In this document: positions 9,129 through 17,503 of the stretch, piece by piece
Position numbering within the stretch: position 1 is the first letter of the stretch
Layout: each line of letters begins with the position of its first letter
Assembly: GCA_019635875.1 (NCBI GenBank)
Contig: JAHBYP010000011.1
Coordinates: 1-64,000, forward strand
Length of the DNA: 64,000 nucleotides
Reading direction: 5' to 3'
Source: Alphaproteobacteria bacterium
Lineage (GTDB): Bacteria; Pseudomonadota; Alphaproteobacteria; Reyranellales; Reyranellaceae
The notes under the pieces: generated by a model
What the model saw: only the letters and a program-made list of their open reading frames with translations
What the model was told of the DNA's origin: nothing
Database searches by the model: none
Translations under genes and position numbers: made by a program

Positions 9129-10604
9129 CTACCCGTGCGCGACGTGCACTGGCGGCAGCCGCCCGTCGGTCCACTTGCCGCCGATGGCGCGCTCGACCTG
9201 CGCGGCGAGCTGCAGCAGCAGGCCGTCGGCGCCCTGCCTGGCCTGTGCCTGGATGCCCAGCGGCAGGCCGTTCTCCTGCGCGGCGAGCGGCAGGGAGATG
9301 CCGGGAATGCCGCAGAGATTGGCCAGCGGCGTGTAGGCGAAGATGCGCCAGAGATTGGCGAACCAGTCGTGCACCGAGGGATTGTCGCTGATCGTCAGGT
9401 ATTCCTTCGTGCCCACCCGCGGCGTCGGCAGCGCCATCACGGGCGTGAGGATGATGTCCCAATCCTCGAAGAAGGCGCCGAAGCCACGCGAGGTGGTATT
9501 GAACACCGCCTGCATGCGTGCGCGATCGCTGTAGCTGAAGCCGATGCCGGCCTGCCAGATGCGGATGTTGATCGGCTCGACCAGATCCGGCGGCGGCTTG
9601 TCGAGCCCGCGCGGCGCCAGCAGGTTGGCGATGGTCTGCGCGAAGTTGCTGATGTAGCAGGCGGTCTGCGCCTGGAAGGCGGCGCGCAGGTCGACCTGCG
9701 GCAACGCCCAGTCGACCGTGTGGCCCAGCCCCTCGAGAAACCTGCCGATGCGCTCCAGCTCCTTCACGAAATGCGGAATCGCCTTGTAGTCGCCCCACTC
9801 GTGCGACAGCGCGATCTTCAGCCGGCCGGGATCGCGCCCGATCAGCTGGGCGTAGGGCTCGGCCGGCTGCCAGAACGGCATGAACTCGCCCGGCGCGCCG
9901 CCGCGGCAGGCATCGAAAAACACCGCGGTGTCGCGCACCGAGCGCGTCTGGACGCCCTGGGTCGAGACCAGGCCGCTGAGATCCGAGGCCATCGGCGAGA
10001 GCGAGAACACGCCGCGCGAGGGCTTGAGCCCGATATTGCCGTTGGCGCCCGCCGGCAGGCGGATCGAGCCGCCGCCGTCGGAGGCATGCGCGATCGGCAC
10101 CGCGCCGCAGGCGACCATCGCCGCCGTGCCGGCCGACGAGCCGAGCGTCGTGTAGTCCGTGTCCCAGGGGTTGCGCGTGACATAGATCTCGGGATTCTCA
10201 GCCGAGGAGCAGCAGCCGAACTCCGGCGTCGTGGTGCGGCCCATGATGTTGAGGCCGGCGTTGCGGATGCGGCCAGTGAGCCAGGTGTCGGCGGCGGCAC
10301 GGTTGCCGCGCAGCAGCTTGGAGCCCATCTCCTGCAGCCGCCCCTTCAGGGTCGGGCCGAGGTCCTTCATCAGGTAGGGCACGCCGGCGAACGGGCCGTC
10401 GAGGTTGGCGCCGTCCCGGGCCGGATCGGCGACGACGTCGTCGAACACCTCGACCACGGCGCCGAGCGTCGGATTGGTCCGCTCGATCGCGGCGGCGGCC
10501 TGCGCCGACAGCTCGGCCGGCTTGAGCTTCTTCGCGCGCACCAGTTCCGCCAGGGCGGTCGCATCGCACCTCGCCCACTCGTCCCAACCCATCGCCAATG
10601 TCAT
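9129..10604 (-). CDS. Amidase signature family hydrolase
   Basis: The protein has 491 residues, normal for the amidase signature family. The catalytic set is visible: Lys80 in YLMKDLG, the cis-Ser in GSSAGTAA (Ser156/157) and the nucleophile Ser180 in HASDGGGSIRLPA. Enzymes of this family hydrolyse carboxamides through a Ser-Ser-Lys triad. The substrate cannot be told from sequence. No GatB or GatC neighbour is present and the C-terminal half is not GatA-like, so a role in tRNA amidation is unlikely. It is read towards the glycosyltransferase, about 200 bases away, and is likely its own transcript. Confidence 0.9.
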   Translation of the reverse strand: MTLAMGWDEWARCDATALAELVRAKKLKPAELSAQAAAAIERTNPTLGAVVEVFDDVVADPARDGANLDGPFAGVPYLMKDLGPTLKGRLQEMGSKLLRGNRAAADTWLTGRIRNAGLNIMGRTTTPEFGCCSSAENPEIYVTRNPWDTDYTTLGSSAGTAAMVACGAVPIAHASDGGGSIRLPAGANGNIGLKPSRGVFSLSPMASDLSGLVSTQGVQTRSVRDTAVFFDACRGGAPGEFMPFWQPAEPYAQLIGRDPGRLKIALSHEWGDYKAIPHFVKELERIGRFLEGLGHTVDWALPQVDLRAAFQAQTACYISNFAQTIANLLAPRGLDKPPPDLVEPINIRIWQAGIGFSYSDRARMQAVFNTTSRGFGAFFEDWDIILTPVMALPTPRVGTKEYLTISDNPSVHDWFANLWRIFAYTPLANLCGIPGISLPLAAQENGLPLGIQAQARQGADGLLLQLAAQVERAIGGKWTDGRLPPVHVAHG

Positions 10605-10656
10605 GTCGTATCCGGCCTCTCTCGCGAAGCCGGCAACCTAGAACGGCAACGGGGTG

Positions 10657-11040
10657 TCAGTCACGCATTGCCGCGTCGAGCTCGGCGAACCAGGCGTAGG
10701 CCGCTTCCACGTTCGAGAACACGCGGCAGGGCCGCTCGGCATTGGTGCGCCGGGCAAAGTACGCGCTCATGTAGCGCTCCGCGTCCGAGCTGGCGATCAA
10801 GGCCAGCGCGGCGTCGAATCCCTCGGGCTTCTGCCCGCTGGCGAATCGGCTGAACGCCGCCAGCTCCGCCGGCTTCAACTCGCCCCTGGCCGCCGACGCA
10901 TCGAAGATAATCCGGTAGCCGACGGCCCCCTGGCTCTCGCGCTCGGCGATCCAGCGCTCGATGTCGGCGCCGCTCACCGCGCCGCTTACGACGGTGACGA
11001 CCAGCCGCTTCCCGTGATCGACCGTCCATGTCAGCGACAT
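10657..11040 (-). CDS. Conserved hypothetical protein, tandem paralogue 1 (possibly STAS/SpoIIAA-like)
   Basis: This 127-residue protein begins MSLTWTVDHGKR. It shares the layout (L)TWT(I/V)DH...GAVGYR.IFDA...GFDAALALI.SS.AER...RPCR.F...AA.AWFAELDAA with the adjacent upstream gene, so the pair is a tandem duplication. The alternating short strands and helices are compatible with a small STAS or SEC14-like regulatory domain, but I see no diagnostic motif. The ATG at 11040 is preceded by GGGAG at 6 bases; an in-frame start 8 codons earlier has no such site. Function is unknown. Confidence 0.7.
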   Translation of the reverse strand: MSLTWTVDHGKRLVVTVVSGAVSGADIERWIAERESQGAVGYRIIFDASAARGELKPAELAAFSRFASGQKPEGFDAALALIASSDAERYMSAYFARRTNAERPCRVFSNVEAAYAWFAELDAAMRD

Positions 11041-11075
11041 GCCAAACTCCCTTGGCAGGACCACCTGAACCGTCT

Positions 11076-11462
11076 TCAGCCCCGCGACGCGGCGTCGAGC
11101 TCGGCATACCAGGCGCGCGCCGCCTCGATATCATGGAAGATGCGGCAGGGACGCGCGCCGCTGAGAAACTCGGAGAAGTAGTCGGCCATCTCGCGCTCGG
11201 CCTCGGACGTGACGATCAGGGCGATCGCGCCGTCGAAGCCGTCGGGCTTGCGCGAGGCGACCAGCCTGCCCTGCGCCGCAAGCTCGGCCGAGCGGATGTT
11301 CAGCCCGGCAGCGCGACGGGCGTCGAAGATCGCGCGGTAGCCGACCGCGCCCTCGGCGACCAGGCCGTCAAGATAGCTCATGACCTCCTGATGCGTCATG
11401 GCCCCGGCGGCGGTGGCCACGATGGTCTTCGCCTTGTGGTCGATCGTCCAGGTGAGCGGCAT
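11076..11462 (-). CDS. Conserved hypothetical protein, tandem paralogue 2
   Basis: This 128-residue paralogue of the gene just downstream starts MPLTWTIDHKAK and ends RAWYAELDAASRG. It shares the DH, GAVGYRAIFDA and ARPCRIF blocks with its neighbour. The 35-base gap between the two suggests a bicistronic unit. It is divergent from the nitronate monooxygenase gene, with about 110 bases between them for promoters. No catalytic residues are obvious. A STAS-like role is only a guess. Confidence 0.7.
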   Translation of the reverse strand: MPLTWTIDHKAKTIVATAAGAMTHQEVMSYLDGLVAEGAVGYRAIFDARRAAGLNIRSAELAAQGRLVASRKPDGFDGAIALIVTSEAEREMADYFSEFLSGARPCRIFHDIEAARAWYAELDAASRG

Positions 11463-11570
11463 GAGTCATCCGTGATCGGGAACCGTGATGCGAAAGCTGT
11501 TGGACCGACTACGCTGTCACCTCCATAGCGCCATGATACGACAATTCAGGGGCAAGACGGATCGGGCACC

Positions 11571-12536
11571 ATGTTCACAGGCAATCGGGTCACCGCCCAT
11601 ACACGTTCGCGCTATCCGATATTCCAGTCGCCGATGACCTGGATCGCCCGCGCCCCGCTGGTGACGGCGGTGTCGAAGGCCGGCGCCATGGGTCTGCTCG
11701 AGAACTCGATCCGCGATCTGAACGTCACCAAGAGCGAGTTCGCCGCCGTCCGCGCCGCGACCAACGCGCCCTTCGGCGTCAACCTGCCGATCCGATATCT
11801 GCAGATGGACGTCAAGGAGGAGGACGCCATCATCGACTGGCTGCTGGGCCAGGGCATCCACTTCGCCACCACCTCGGCCGGCGATCCGACGCGCTACACC
11901 AGGCGGCTGAAGGATGCCGGCGTAATCGTCTACCACGCCACTGCCACCTTGCGCGGCGCGATCAAGGCGGTCGATTCAGGCGTCGACGGTCTGATCGTCG
12001 AAGGCGCGGAAAGCGCCGGCATCCGCAATCCCGAGGAGGTGCACACCTTCGCGCTGCTGCAGGCGGTGCGCGAGGCGGTCGACGTGCCGATCGTCGCCGC
12101 CGGCGGCATCGTCGACGGGCGCGGCATGGCCGCGGCCTTCGCGCTCGGGGCCGAGGGCGTCACCATGGGCACGCGCTTCGTCGCCTCGTTCGAGAGTCCG
12201 GTGCACGTGAACTACAAGCAGGCGATCGTCGACGCGCCGATTACCGGCACGATCATGACCGACAATCCGCCGCGCGCCCGCTCGCGCGGCCTGAAGACGC
12301 CCTACTCCGTCGCGGTTGCCGAGGGCACGCGCGAGCGCGCGCTGCGCAGCTCGACCATCGAGCTGCTCTACGTCCAAGGCGATGTCGAGAACACCTCGGG
12401 CGCGGCCGGCGAAAGCGCCGGGCTGATCCACGAGATCAAGCCGGTGCAGCGCATCGTCGAGGAGACGATCCAGGGCTTCTGGCGCGAGATAGACCGGCTG
12501 GCGGGGTTGCGTCCCGGAAAGGCTCCGTCGTCCTGA
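11571..12536 (+). CDS. Nitronate monooxygenase / 2-nitropropane dioxygenase family flavoprotein
   Basis: The protein has 321 residues with a TIM-barrel layout. The N-terminal YPIFQSPMTWIA, the central GVDGLIVEGAESAG and the phosphate-binding VAAGGIVDGRGMAAAFALGAEGVTMGTRF are the FMN-binding landmarks of the family. Members oxidise alkyl nitronates or act as other FMN-dependent oxidoreductases; the substrate here is unknown. The final codons and the TGA stop are formed by the left edge of a dispersed palindromic repeat, so the C-terminus ...KAPSS was fixed by that insertion. Confidence 0.87.
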   Translation: MFTGNRVTAHTRSRYPIFQSPMTWIARAPLVTAVSKAGAMGLLENSIRDLNVTKSEFAAVRAATNAPFGVNLPIRYLQMDVKEEDAIIDWLLGQGIHFATTSAGDPTRYTRRLKDAGVIVYHATATLRGAIKAVDSGVDGLIVEGAESAGIRNPEEVHTFALLQAVREAVDVPIVAAGGIVDGRGMAAAFALGAEGVTMGTRFVASFESPVHVNYKQAIVDAPITGTIMTDNPPRARSRGLKTPYSVAVAEGTRERALRSSTIELLYVQGDVENTSGAAGESAGLIHEIKPVQRIVEETIQGFWREIDRLAGLRPGKAPSS

Positions 12537-12630
12537 GCGCCAGCGAAGGACCTTTCGGTGGTGTGAACGGCCACATTGTCTGGACGTGACCGCGGTACCG
12601 CGAGGTCCTTCGCTTCGCTCAGGACGACGG
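12525..12630. repeat. Dispersed palindrome, family A, copy 1
   Basis: The left arm GTCGTCCTGAGC-GCCAGCGAAGGACC and the right arm GGTCCTTCGCTTCGCTCAGGACGAC are near-perfect reverse complements separated by about 55 unrelated bases. The left arm overlaps the end of the nitronate monooxygenase gene and supplies its stop codon. Six full copies and one half copy of this family occur in the window. Confidence 0.85.
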
Positions 12631-12638
12631 TGGCGTGC

Positions 12639-14165
12639 CTACTTCCACCCGTACATGTAGAAGCGCGGCAGCTCGTCGGCGTAGGGCGTGAAGTCGAGCT
12701 GCTTGGAGTGGGCGTAGGTGTTGACGTAGGTGAACAGCGGCAGCCAGTAGGCGTTCTCGGTGGCGCGCTTGATCGCCGCCGAATAGGCCTTCTTGCGCAC
12801 CGCGGGATCCGACGTGCTGCCGCCCTGGTCGAGCAGCTTGATCATCTCGGGATCGCGCGTGTAGTCGTCGTTCCCGCCGCCGAACATCACCGGCATGATC
12901 GCCGAGACGTCGTTGATCGAGTAGCTGCCCCAGCTGCCGTGATAAAGCGGGTTCTCGCCGCGCCACGACTTCTGGATCGCCGCCGCGACCTGCAGCTGGG
13001 TGATCTTGGCGCGGATGCCCACGGCCTGGAGATAGTTCTGGATCGCGGCGCTCCACTGCGTGGGCTGCACGTAGGTCACCAGCTCGATCTCGAAGCCGTC
13101 GGGGAAGCCCGCTTCCTTCAGCAGCTCCTTGGCCTTGGCCGGGTTGTAGTCGTACTTCACCGCCGCGTCCTGGTCGCAGCCGAACTGGCTCGGGAAGCAC
13201 GGTGCCTGCGGCACGCGGCTGCCACCGGTGATCAGCTTGTCGGCCATCGACTGGCGGTCGATGGCGTGCCAGATCGCCTGGCGCACCTTGACGTTGGTCA
13301 GCGGGTTGCCGGCGCCGCTGCGCCCGGCGGCGTCGATCGACAGGTAGCCGACGCGCATCGACTCCTTGCGGATCGCCGTCAGGGTCGGCATGCGGTTCAC
13401 GGCAGCGAACTGGTCGGGATTGATGTTCCAGATCCAGTCGGCGCGCCCGCCCAGCAGCTCGGTCATCTCGGTGCTCGAATCGGGCACGAAGCGCACGTGC
13501 AGCTTGCCGATCCGCGGCACGCCCTTGGGGCTGCCCTTCCAGTAATCGGCGAAGCGCTCGAAATGGACCTCCTTGCCCTGCTCGAGCCTGACGATCCGGT
13601 ACGGCCCGGCGCCGACCGGCGCCTTGGAGAAGCCCTCGAAGCCGACCTTCTCGCGATAGGCCTTGGGATGGATCGGCACGACCAGCGCGAAGTACTCCAG
13701 CGCCGCCGGCGTCGGCTTCTTCATGTGCACGCGCACGGTCTTGTCGTCGACCTTCTCGGCCTTGTCGATCCAGGCGTAGTTGCTCGGCGTCGCCACCTTG
13801 CTCGCCGGATTGGACGCGAGGTTGATGGTGTAGACGACGTCGTCCGCCGAGAGCGTGCTGCCGTCATGGAACTTCACGCCCTCGCGGATGGTGAACTCCA
13901 GGGTCTTGTCGTCGACCAGCTTCCACGCCGTGGCCAGCGCCGGCTTGATCTCGAAGCTCACCGGGTCGCGATGCACCAGCATGTCCCAGGCCTGGTGGCT
14001 GAGGATCAGGCCGGTGCGCTGCGAGTTGAAGTACGGGTCGATGCTGGGCACCGCGTCGCGGAACAGGATCCGCAAGGTGTCGTTGGACTTGTCGGCCAGA
14101 GCCGGCGCGGCGAGCGCCAGCATGCTTGTCGCCAATAAGCCGGCGACCATCCCCCTGAATCGCAT
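12639..14165 (-). CDS. ABC transporter substrate-binding protein, family 5 (peptide type)
   Basis: The protein has 508 residues. A Sec signal peptide is visible at the start (RFRGMVAGLLATSM, cleavage after ALA near residue 24). The mature part has family SBP_bac_5 landmarks: LRILFRDAVPSIDPYF, LEFTIREGVKFHDGSTLSADDV, APVGAGPYRI and VRQAIWHAIDR. These lipoprotein-like or periplasmic proteins bind peptides, opines or nickel chelates for an ABC importer. No permease or ATPase gene is adjacent, so this is an orphan binding protein here. GGAGG stands 6 bases before the ATG at 14165. A much longer in-frame reading upstream was rejected because the signal peptide starts here. Confidence 0.92.
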   Translation of the reverse strand: MRFRGMVAGLLATSMLALAAPALADKSNDTLRILFRDAVPSIDPYFNSQRTGLILSHQAWDMLVHRDPVSFEIKPALATAWKLVDDKTLEFTIREGVKFHDGSTLSADDVVYTINLASNPASKVATPSNYAWIDKAEKVDDKTVRVHMKKPTPAALEYFALVVPIHPKAYREKVGFEGFSKAPVGAGPYRIVRLEQGKEVHFERFADYWKGSPKGVPRIGKLHVRFVPDSSTEMTELLGGRADWIWNINPDQFAAVNRMPTLTAIRKESMRVGYLSIDAAGRSGAGNPLTNVKVRQAIWHAIDRQSMADKLITGGSRVPQAPCFPSQFGCDQDAAVKYDYNPAKAKELLKEAGFPDGFEIELVTYVQPTQWSAAIQNYLQAVGIRAKITQLQVAAAIQKSWRGENPLYHGSWGSYSINDVSAIMPVMFGGGNDDYTRDPEMIKLLDQGGSTSDPAVRKKAYSAAIKRATENAYWLPLFTYVNTYAHSKQLDFTPYADELPRFYMYGWK

Positions 14166-14278
14166 GTCGATCCTCCGTCGGTTCGGTGGCGGTACGCTAG
14201 GACCACCAGCACCGGCGCGCAAGCACGCGCCCGCAGGACCGACATACGCAAACGCGATGCCATCAGGCCGGGCTCGCC

Positions 14279-14710
14279 TCAGCGCGGCAACGCCGATGGC
14301 CGGCGCCAGACCTGCGAGCGGCAGATGAACAGCACGCAGCCGCGCACATCGAGGGTCGTGGCGTCGCGCAGCTTGAGGCTGGCGCTGTAGCTGTTGCCGT
14401 CCTCGGGATTGTAGATGCTGCCGCCGGTCCATTCGCCCGGCCTGGCCGGACGGAAGCCCTGCAGCATCTCCAGGCCGACCAGCGGCCGCGAGCGCAGCGC
14501 CGGGTCGGCATTGCGCGTGTCGGCGCTCGTCGACGGATCCCACAGCCAGGTGATGCGCCCGCACAGCGTGCCCTCGTCCGACGGGCAGGGTGCGATCCGC
14601 ACCACCGCCGAGGCGCCCGCCGTGAGCCAATCGCCCATCGGCGTCGGTTGCGCCGAGGCCGAGCCGACGAACGCCAGCACGGTCGCGACGGACAGAAGAA
14701 CCCGATGCAT
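14279..14710 (-). CDS. DUF2147 family secreted protein
   Basis: The protein has 143 residues with a signal peptide (MHRVLLSVATVLAFVGSASA, cut before QPTP). The mature part shows the DUF2147 pattern: GDWLT, VVRIAPC, LCGRITWLWDP, W(T)GGSIYNPEDGNSYSASLKL and LDVRGCVLFICRSQVW. The fold is expected to be a small lipocalin-like barrel, and the role is unknown. The cysteines in APC, LCG, RGC and FIC could form disulfides in the periplasm. It lies 9 bases downstream of the sterol-desaturase gene and is probably co-transcribed with it. Confidence 0.78.
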   Translation of the reverse strand: MHRVLLSVATVLAFVGSASAQPTPMGDWLTAGASAVVRIAPCPSDEGTLCGRITWLWDPSTSADTRNADPALRSRPLVGLEMLQGFRPARPGEWTGGSIYNPEDGNSYSASLKLRDATTLDVRGCVLFICRSQVWRRPSALPR

Positions 14711-14719
14711 CGCGCCCTC

Positions 14720-15520
14720 CTACGCGCCCAGCGCCTGCAACCGGCGACGGCGTGCTTCGAGGAAGCGTTGCGCATAGTCGGGGTGCTCGGTGCCCATCAG
14801 CCGGTCCCAGAAGGTGAAGTAGAAGCCGAAATTCCAGCGGCCGGTCTGGTGGTGGAGGTCGTGATGCGTGGTGGTGGTCAGCCAGCCCAGCGCGCGGCCC
14901 GGCGCGAAGATCGCCGGATGGAACTCGACGCCGGCGTGGCCCATGACGTTGCGCACGATCATGATCAGCAGGAAGAGCGAGATCACGCCGGGGTGGGTCG
15001 GCACAGCCAGCAGGAACAGCGGCAGGAAGATCGCCTGGATGACCGCCTCGCCGATGTCGAAGGCATAGGCGGCGAAGGGCGTCGGCGCGATCGAGCGGTG
15101 GTGCGCGCGGTGCATGCGCCGCCACATCGCCGGGCCGTGCAGGAGGCGGTGCGTCCAGTAGAACCACGCGTCATGCGCCAGCAGGATACCGGCGAAGGTC
15201 GCGACGATAGCCGCCCAGCCGCCGGCCGCCTCGAGCGTGCGGGGAATGGTGATGATGCCGGCCTGCACCGCGGCGAACAGGCCGAAGCCGTTGAGCGAGA
15301 AGATCAGCACGGTGCGCAGCGACAGGCCGATCTCGCGGCCGTAGTCGCCGCGGCTAGGTAGCCTGGCCTGGATCGGCCCGGGTCCGAAGCCCAGGCGCGC
15401 GACCACCACGATGATGAGCGCCATGACCGAGGCGGCGATCACGTAGCGCAGCAGGTCGATCAGGAACATGGCCGGCCAGGCCTGCAGGAAGAATTCCAGG
15501 GCCGAGGAGACAAGGGACAT
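14720..15520 (-). CDS. Sterol desaturase / fatty acid hydroxylase family protein
   Basis: The protein has 266 residues with four to five membrane segments. The di-iron histidine boxes are present: HDAWFYWTHRLLH, HRAHHRS and THHDLHH, followed by the family ending NFGFYFTFWDRLMGTEHP. Such enzymes hydroxylate or desaturate lipids in the membrane; the substrate is not predictable. It forms a probable operon with the DUF2147 gene downstream. A second, distinct member of the family is at 17.5 kb. Confidence 0.9.
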   Translation of the reverse strand: MSLVSSALEFFLQAWPAMFLIDLLRYVIAASVMALIIVVVARLGFGPGPIQARLPSRGDYGREIGLSLRTVLIFSLNGFGLFAAVQAGIITIPRTLEAAGGWAAIVATFAGILLAHDAWFYWTHRLLHGPAMWRRMHRAHHRSIAPTPFAAYAFDIGEAVIQAIFLPLFLLAVPTHPGVISLFLLIMIVRNVMGHAGVEFHPAIFAPGRALGWLTTTTHHDLHHQTGRWNFGFYFTFWDRLMGTEHPDYAQRFLEARRRRLQALGA

Positions 15521-15685
15521 CAGCGGGGCTCCCGTGTTGTGGACGCCCCCTTCTCCCTGTTGCCACGCGCGCGTGCTCGCCGGATGCGAATCGCGGCCAG
15601 CCGATTCGTCGCAGGGTCCTGTCGAATCCGAAATCGCGATGCCGTGGCAAGCGCTTGGCGTCTTTGGGAGCGCCGGCGCCCAACG

Positions 15686-16759
15686 CTAGGTCGCGGCGGC
15701 GCGGGCCCGGAACTCGCTCGGCGTGAGCCCCGTCTCGGCCTTGAAGGCGCGGTTGAACGGGCCCAGCGAGCCGAAGCCGGCGTCCATGGCGATGGTCAGC
15801 ACCGGCACCTCGGCCTGGCTCGGATCGGCCAGCGCCGCCCGGGCGTCGGCGATGCGGTAGGCGTTGAGGAACATGTTGAAGTTGCGATGGCCCAGCCCGG
15901 CGTTGATCGCCCGGCGCACGCGGTGTTCCGTCGCCCCCAGGCGCATGGCGAATACAGCGATGGTCAGCCCCTCCTCGCGGTAGAGCCGGTCGCGCTCCAT
16001 CGCGGTCCTGATCTTGTCCAGCAGCGCGGTGTCGACCGAAACGGCAGGCGCCGGGGGCTCGTCGATCGCCGGCTCGGCTGGCGCTTGCGCAGCGTTGCGC
16101 GGCACCTGGACGAAGAGGTCGGCGGCCCCCAGCCCGAGCACCACCGCACTGAAGGCGAAGACGACCGCGAAGATGCCGGCGGCGTTGAGCGCCGACAGCG
16201 CCGCAGGCGCCGGCCCCTTGGGCATCGCCACCTCCAGCACCAGGACCACCAGCATGTAGAGGCCCGACATGGCGACGAACACCGGCCGCAGCCGCCGGCG
16301 GCGCTCGACCAGGTCGGCGGGCGCGCCGCGGATGGCGGCGAGCAGCGACAGCACGACGAAGCCGGCGGCGACGGCATGGATCGCCAGATCGACTGCCATC
16401 CGCACCGGGTTGCCCATCGGCCACAGGAACAGCCAGTAGATCAGCGCGACCACGATCCAGCCGACGATCATCGCGGCGTGCACGCCACGCGGCCGGAAGC
16501 CATCCTCGAAGAACGCGCGTGCCATCAGCCAGAAGGCGACAGGAGCACTGTGGGCGAGAATCGCCAGCGGCATCAGGGCGAGGCCGAAGCGCGGGCCCAG
16601 CCCCGGCGCCGAGACGACGCAATAGGCCGCGATGGTGAGCGAATAGGCCGCGGCGATCCATGCCGCGGGCGCCCGCGGCGCGCCGCGCGGCAGGAGCAGC
16701 ATCACGAGGCCGAGCAGGCCGACGGCGCCGCCGCGCAGGGCCATGTCCAGTTCGAGCAT
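15686..16759 (-). CDS. Membrane-anchored AraC-family transcriptional regulator
   Basis: The protein has 357 residues. About seven hydrophobic segments occupy residues 1-210 (GLLGLVMLLLP, VAFWLMARAFF, IVVALIYWLFLW and others). A cytoplasmic AraC-type DNA-binding domain fills roughly 250-350, with the second helix-turn-helix read as VPVLTIAMDAGFGSLGPFNRAFKAETGLTPSEFR. This layout senses a membrane or periplasmic signal and regulates transcription directly. It is upstream of the sterol-desaturase gene on the same strand, so that operon is a candidate target by position only. Confidence 0.87.
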   Translation of the reverse strand: MLELDMALRGGAVGLLGLVMLLLPRGAPRAPAAWIAAAYSLTIAAYCVVSAPGLGPRFGLALMPLAILAHSAPVAFWLMARAFFEDGFRPRGVHAAMIVGWIVVALIYWLFLWPMGNPVRMAVDLAIHAVAAGFVVLSLLAAIRGAPADLVERRRRLRPVFVAMSGLYMLVVLVLEVAMPKGPAPAALSALNAAGIFAVVFAFSAVVLGLGAADLFVQVPRNAAQAPAEPAIDEPPAPAVSVDTALLDKIRTAMERDRLYREEGLTIAVFAMRLGATEHRVRRAINAGLGHRNFNMFLNAYRIADARAALADPSQAEVPVLTIAMDAGFGSLGPFNRAFKAETGLTPSEFRARAAAT

Positions 16760-16783
16760 CGCGCCGCGCCCCCGGGTGGCGGC

Positions 16784-17455
16784 CTACCCGGAGCCGCCGG
16801 CAGCCGCCTCGACCGGCAGGCCGGCCATCTTCCACTCGGGATAGCCGTCCTCCAGCCGCCGCGCGTCGTAGCCTTTGGCGCGCAGCGCCGCAACCGCCTC
16901 GAAGGACAGGACGCAATAGGGCCCGCGGCAATAGGCGACGATCTGCAGCGTCTTGGGCAGCTTCGACAGCCGCCGCGAAAGCTGCGCCAGCGGCACGTTC
17001 AGCGCGCCCGGCAGATGGCCCAGGGCGAACTCGTCCTCCGGCCGCACGTCGAGCAGCAGCACGCCGCCCTCCTTCACGCGCCGCGCGATCTCCGCCCGCG
17101 ACACCGGCTCCAGCGCGTCGAGGCGCGCGAAATAGTCATCCACCACCCGGCGCATCTCGCCGCTGGCGAACTCGGCGTAGCGGCGCAGCGCCTGCAGCAG
17201 CTCGAGCACCGGGCCGTCGCCCAGCCGATAAAGCACCTGCTTGCCCTCGCGCCGTGCGCGCAGCAGCCCGGCGCGCCTGAGCACCTGCAGGTGGCGCGAG
17301 GCATTGGCGACCGAGAGCCCGGAAAGCTCAGCCAGACGCTCGACCGGCCGCTCGCCCTGTGCGGCGTGCTCCAGCAATTCCAGTCGGTTGGCCTCGCCCA
17401 GCACGCGGGCGATCTCGGCGAACTGGGCGAAGACTTCGGATTTCGGGTTGATCAT
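16784..17455 (-). CDS. ArsR-type regulator fused to a rhodanese domain
   Basis: The protein has 223 residues. Residues 1-100 are a winged-helix ArsR domain (ANRLELLEHAAQGERPVERLAELSGLSVANASRHLQVLRRAGLL). Residues 128-215 are a rhodanese domain (LLLDVRPEDEFALGHLPGALNVP) with the persulfide cysteine in YCRGPYC (Cys176, with Cys181 nearby). This known fusion suggests a repressor that senses sulfane sulfur or thiol state. The start codon lies inside a perfect palindrome, and a TATAAT on the same strand ends only 3 bases before the ATG, so the mRNA may be leaderless and autoregulated. Confidence 0.92.
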   Translation of the reverse strand: MINPKSEVFAQFAEIARVLGEANRLELLEHAAQGERPVERLAELSGLSVANASRHLQVLRRAGLLRARREGKQVLYRLGDGPVLELLQALRRYAEFASGEMRRVVDDYFARLDALEPVSRAEIARRVKEGGVLLLDVRPEDEFALGHLPGALNVPLAQLSRRLSKLPKTLQIVAYCRGPYCVLSFEAVAALRAKGYDARRLEDGYPEWKMAGLPVEAAAGGSG

Positions 17456-17484
17456 TCAATTATACACTTGACTGATTGAATGAT
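17451..17484. promoter_or_regulatory. Palindromic operator between divergent genes
   Basis: ATCATTCAAT (17451-17460) and ATTGAATGAT (17475-17484) are perfect reverse complements, 14 bases apart. The site spans the start codon of the ArsR-rhodanese gene and covers its TATAAT -10 box on the minus strand. It also lies just before the divergent sterol-desaturase gene. ATTCAA...TTGAAT half-sites are typical of ArsR-family operators, so control of both directions by the fusion regulator is inferred. Confidence 0.8.
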
Positions 17485-17503
17485 TGGAGTCAAGAGACCG
17501 GTC

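Noticed and set aside
12525..12630. Inverted repeats as insertion sequence ends
   Set aside because: Only about 55 bases lie between the arms, there is no transposase, and the same structure recurs in several gaps, so a dispersed palindrome family fits better.
12576..14138. Long plus-strand frame of 520 codons opposite the peptide-binding protein gene
   Set aside because: It is a GC-driven shadow rich in Arg, Val and His with no domain; the minus-strand gene has a signal peptide and family motifs.
14166..15167. N-terminal extension of the peptide-binding protein frame
   Set aside because: The signal peptide and a strong ribosome-binding site place the start at 14165; the extension overlaps the DUF2147 and sterol-desaturase genes.
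15539..17479. 646-codon plus-strand frame
   Set aside because: It lies opposite the AraC and ArsR-rhodanese genes, both of which have clear motifs, and its product is low-complexity Arg/His/Gln.
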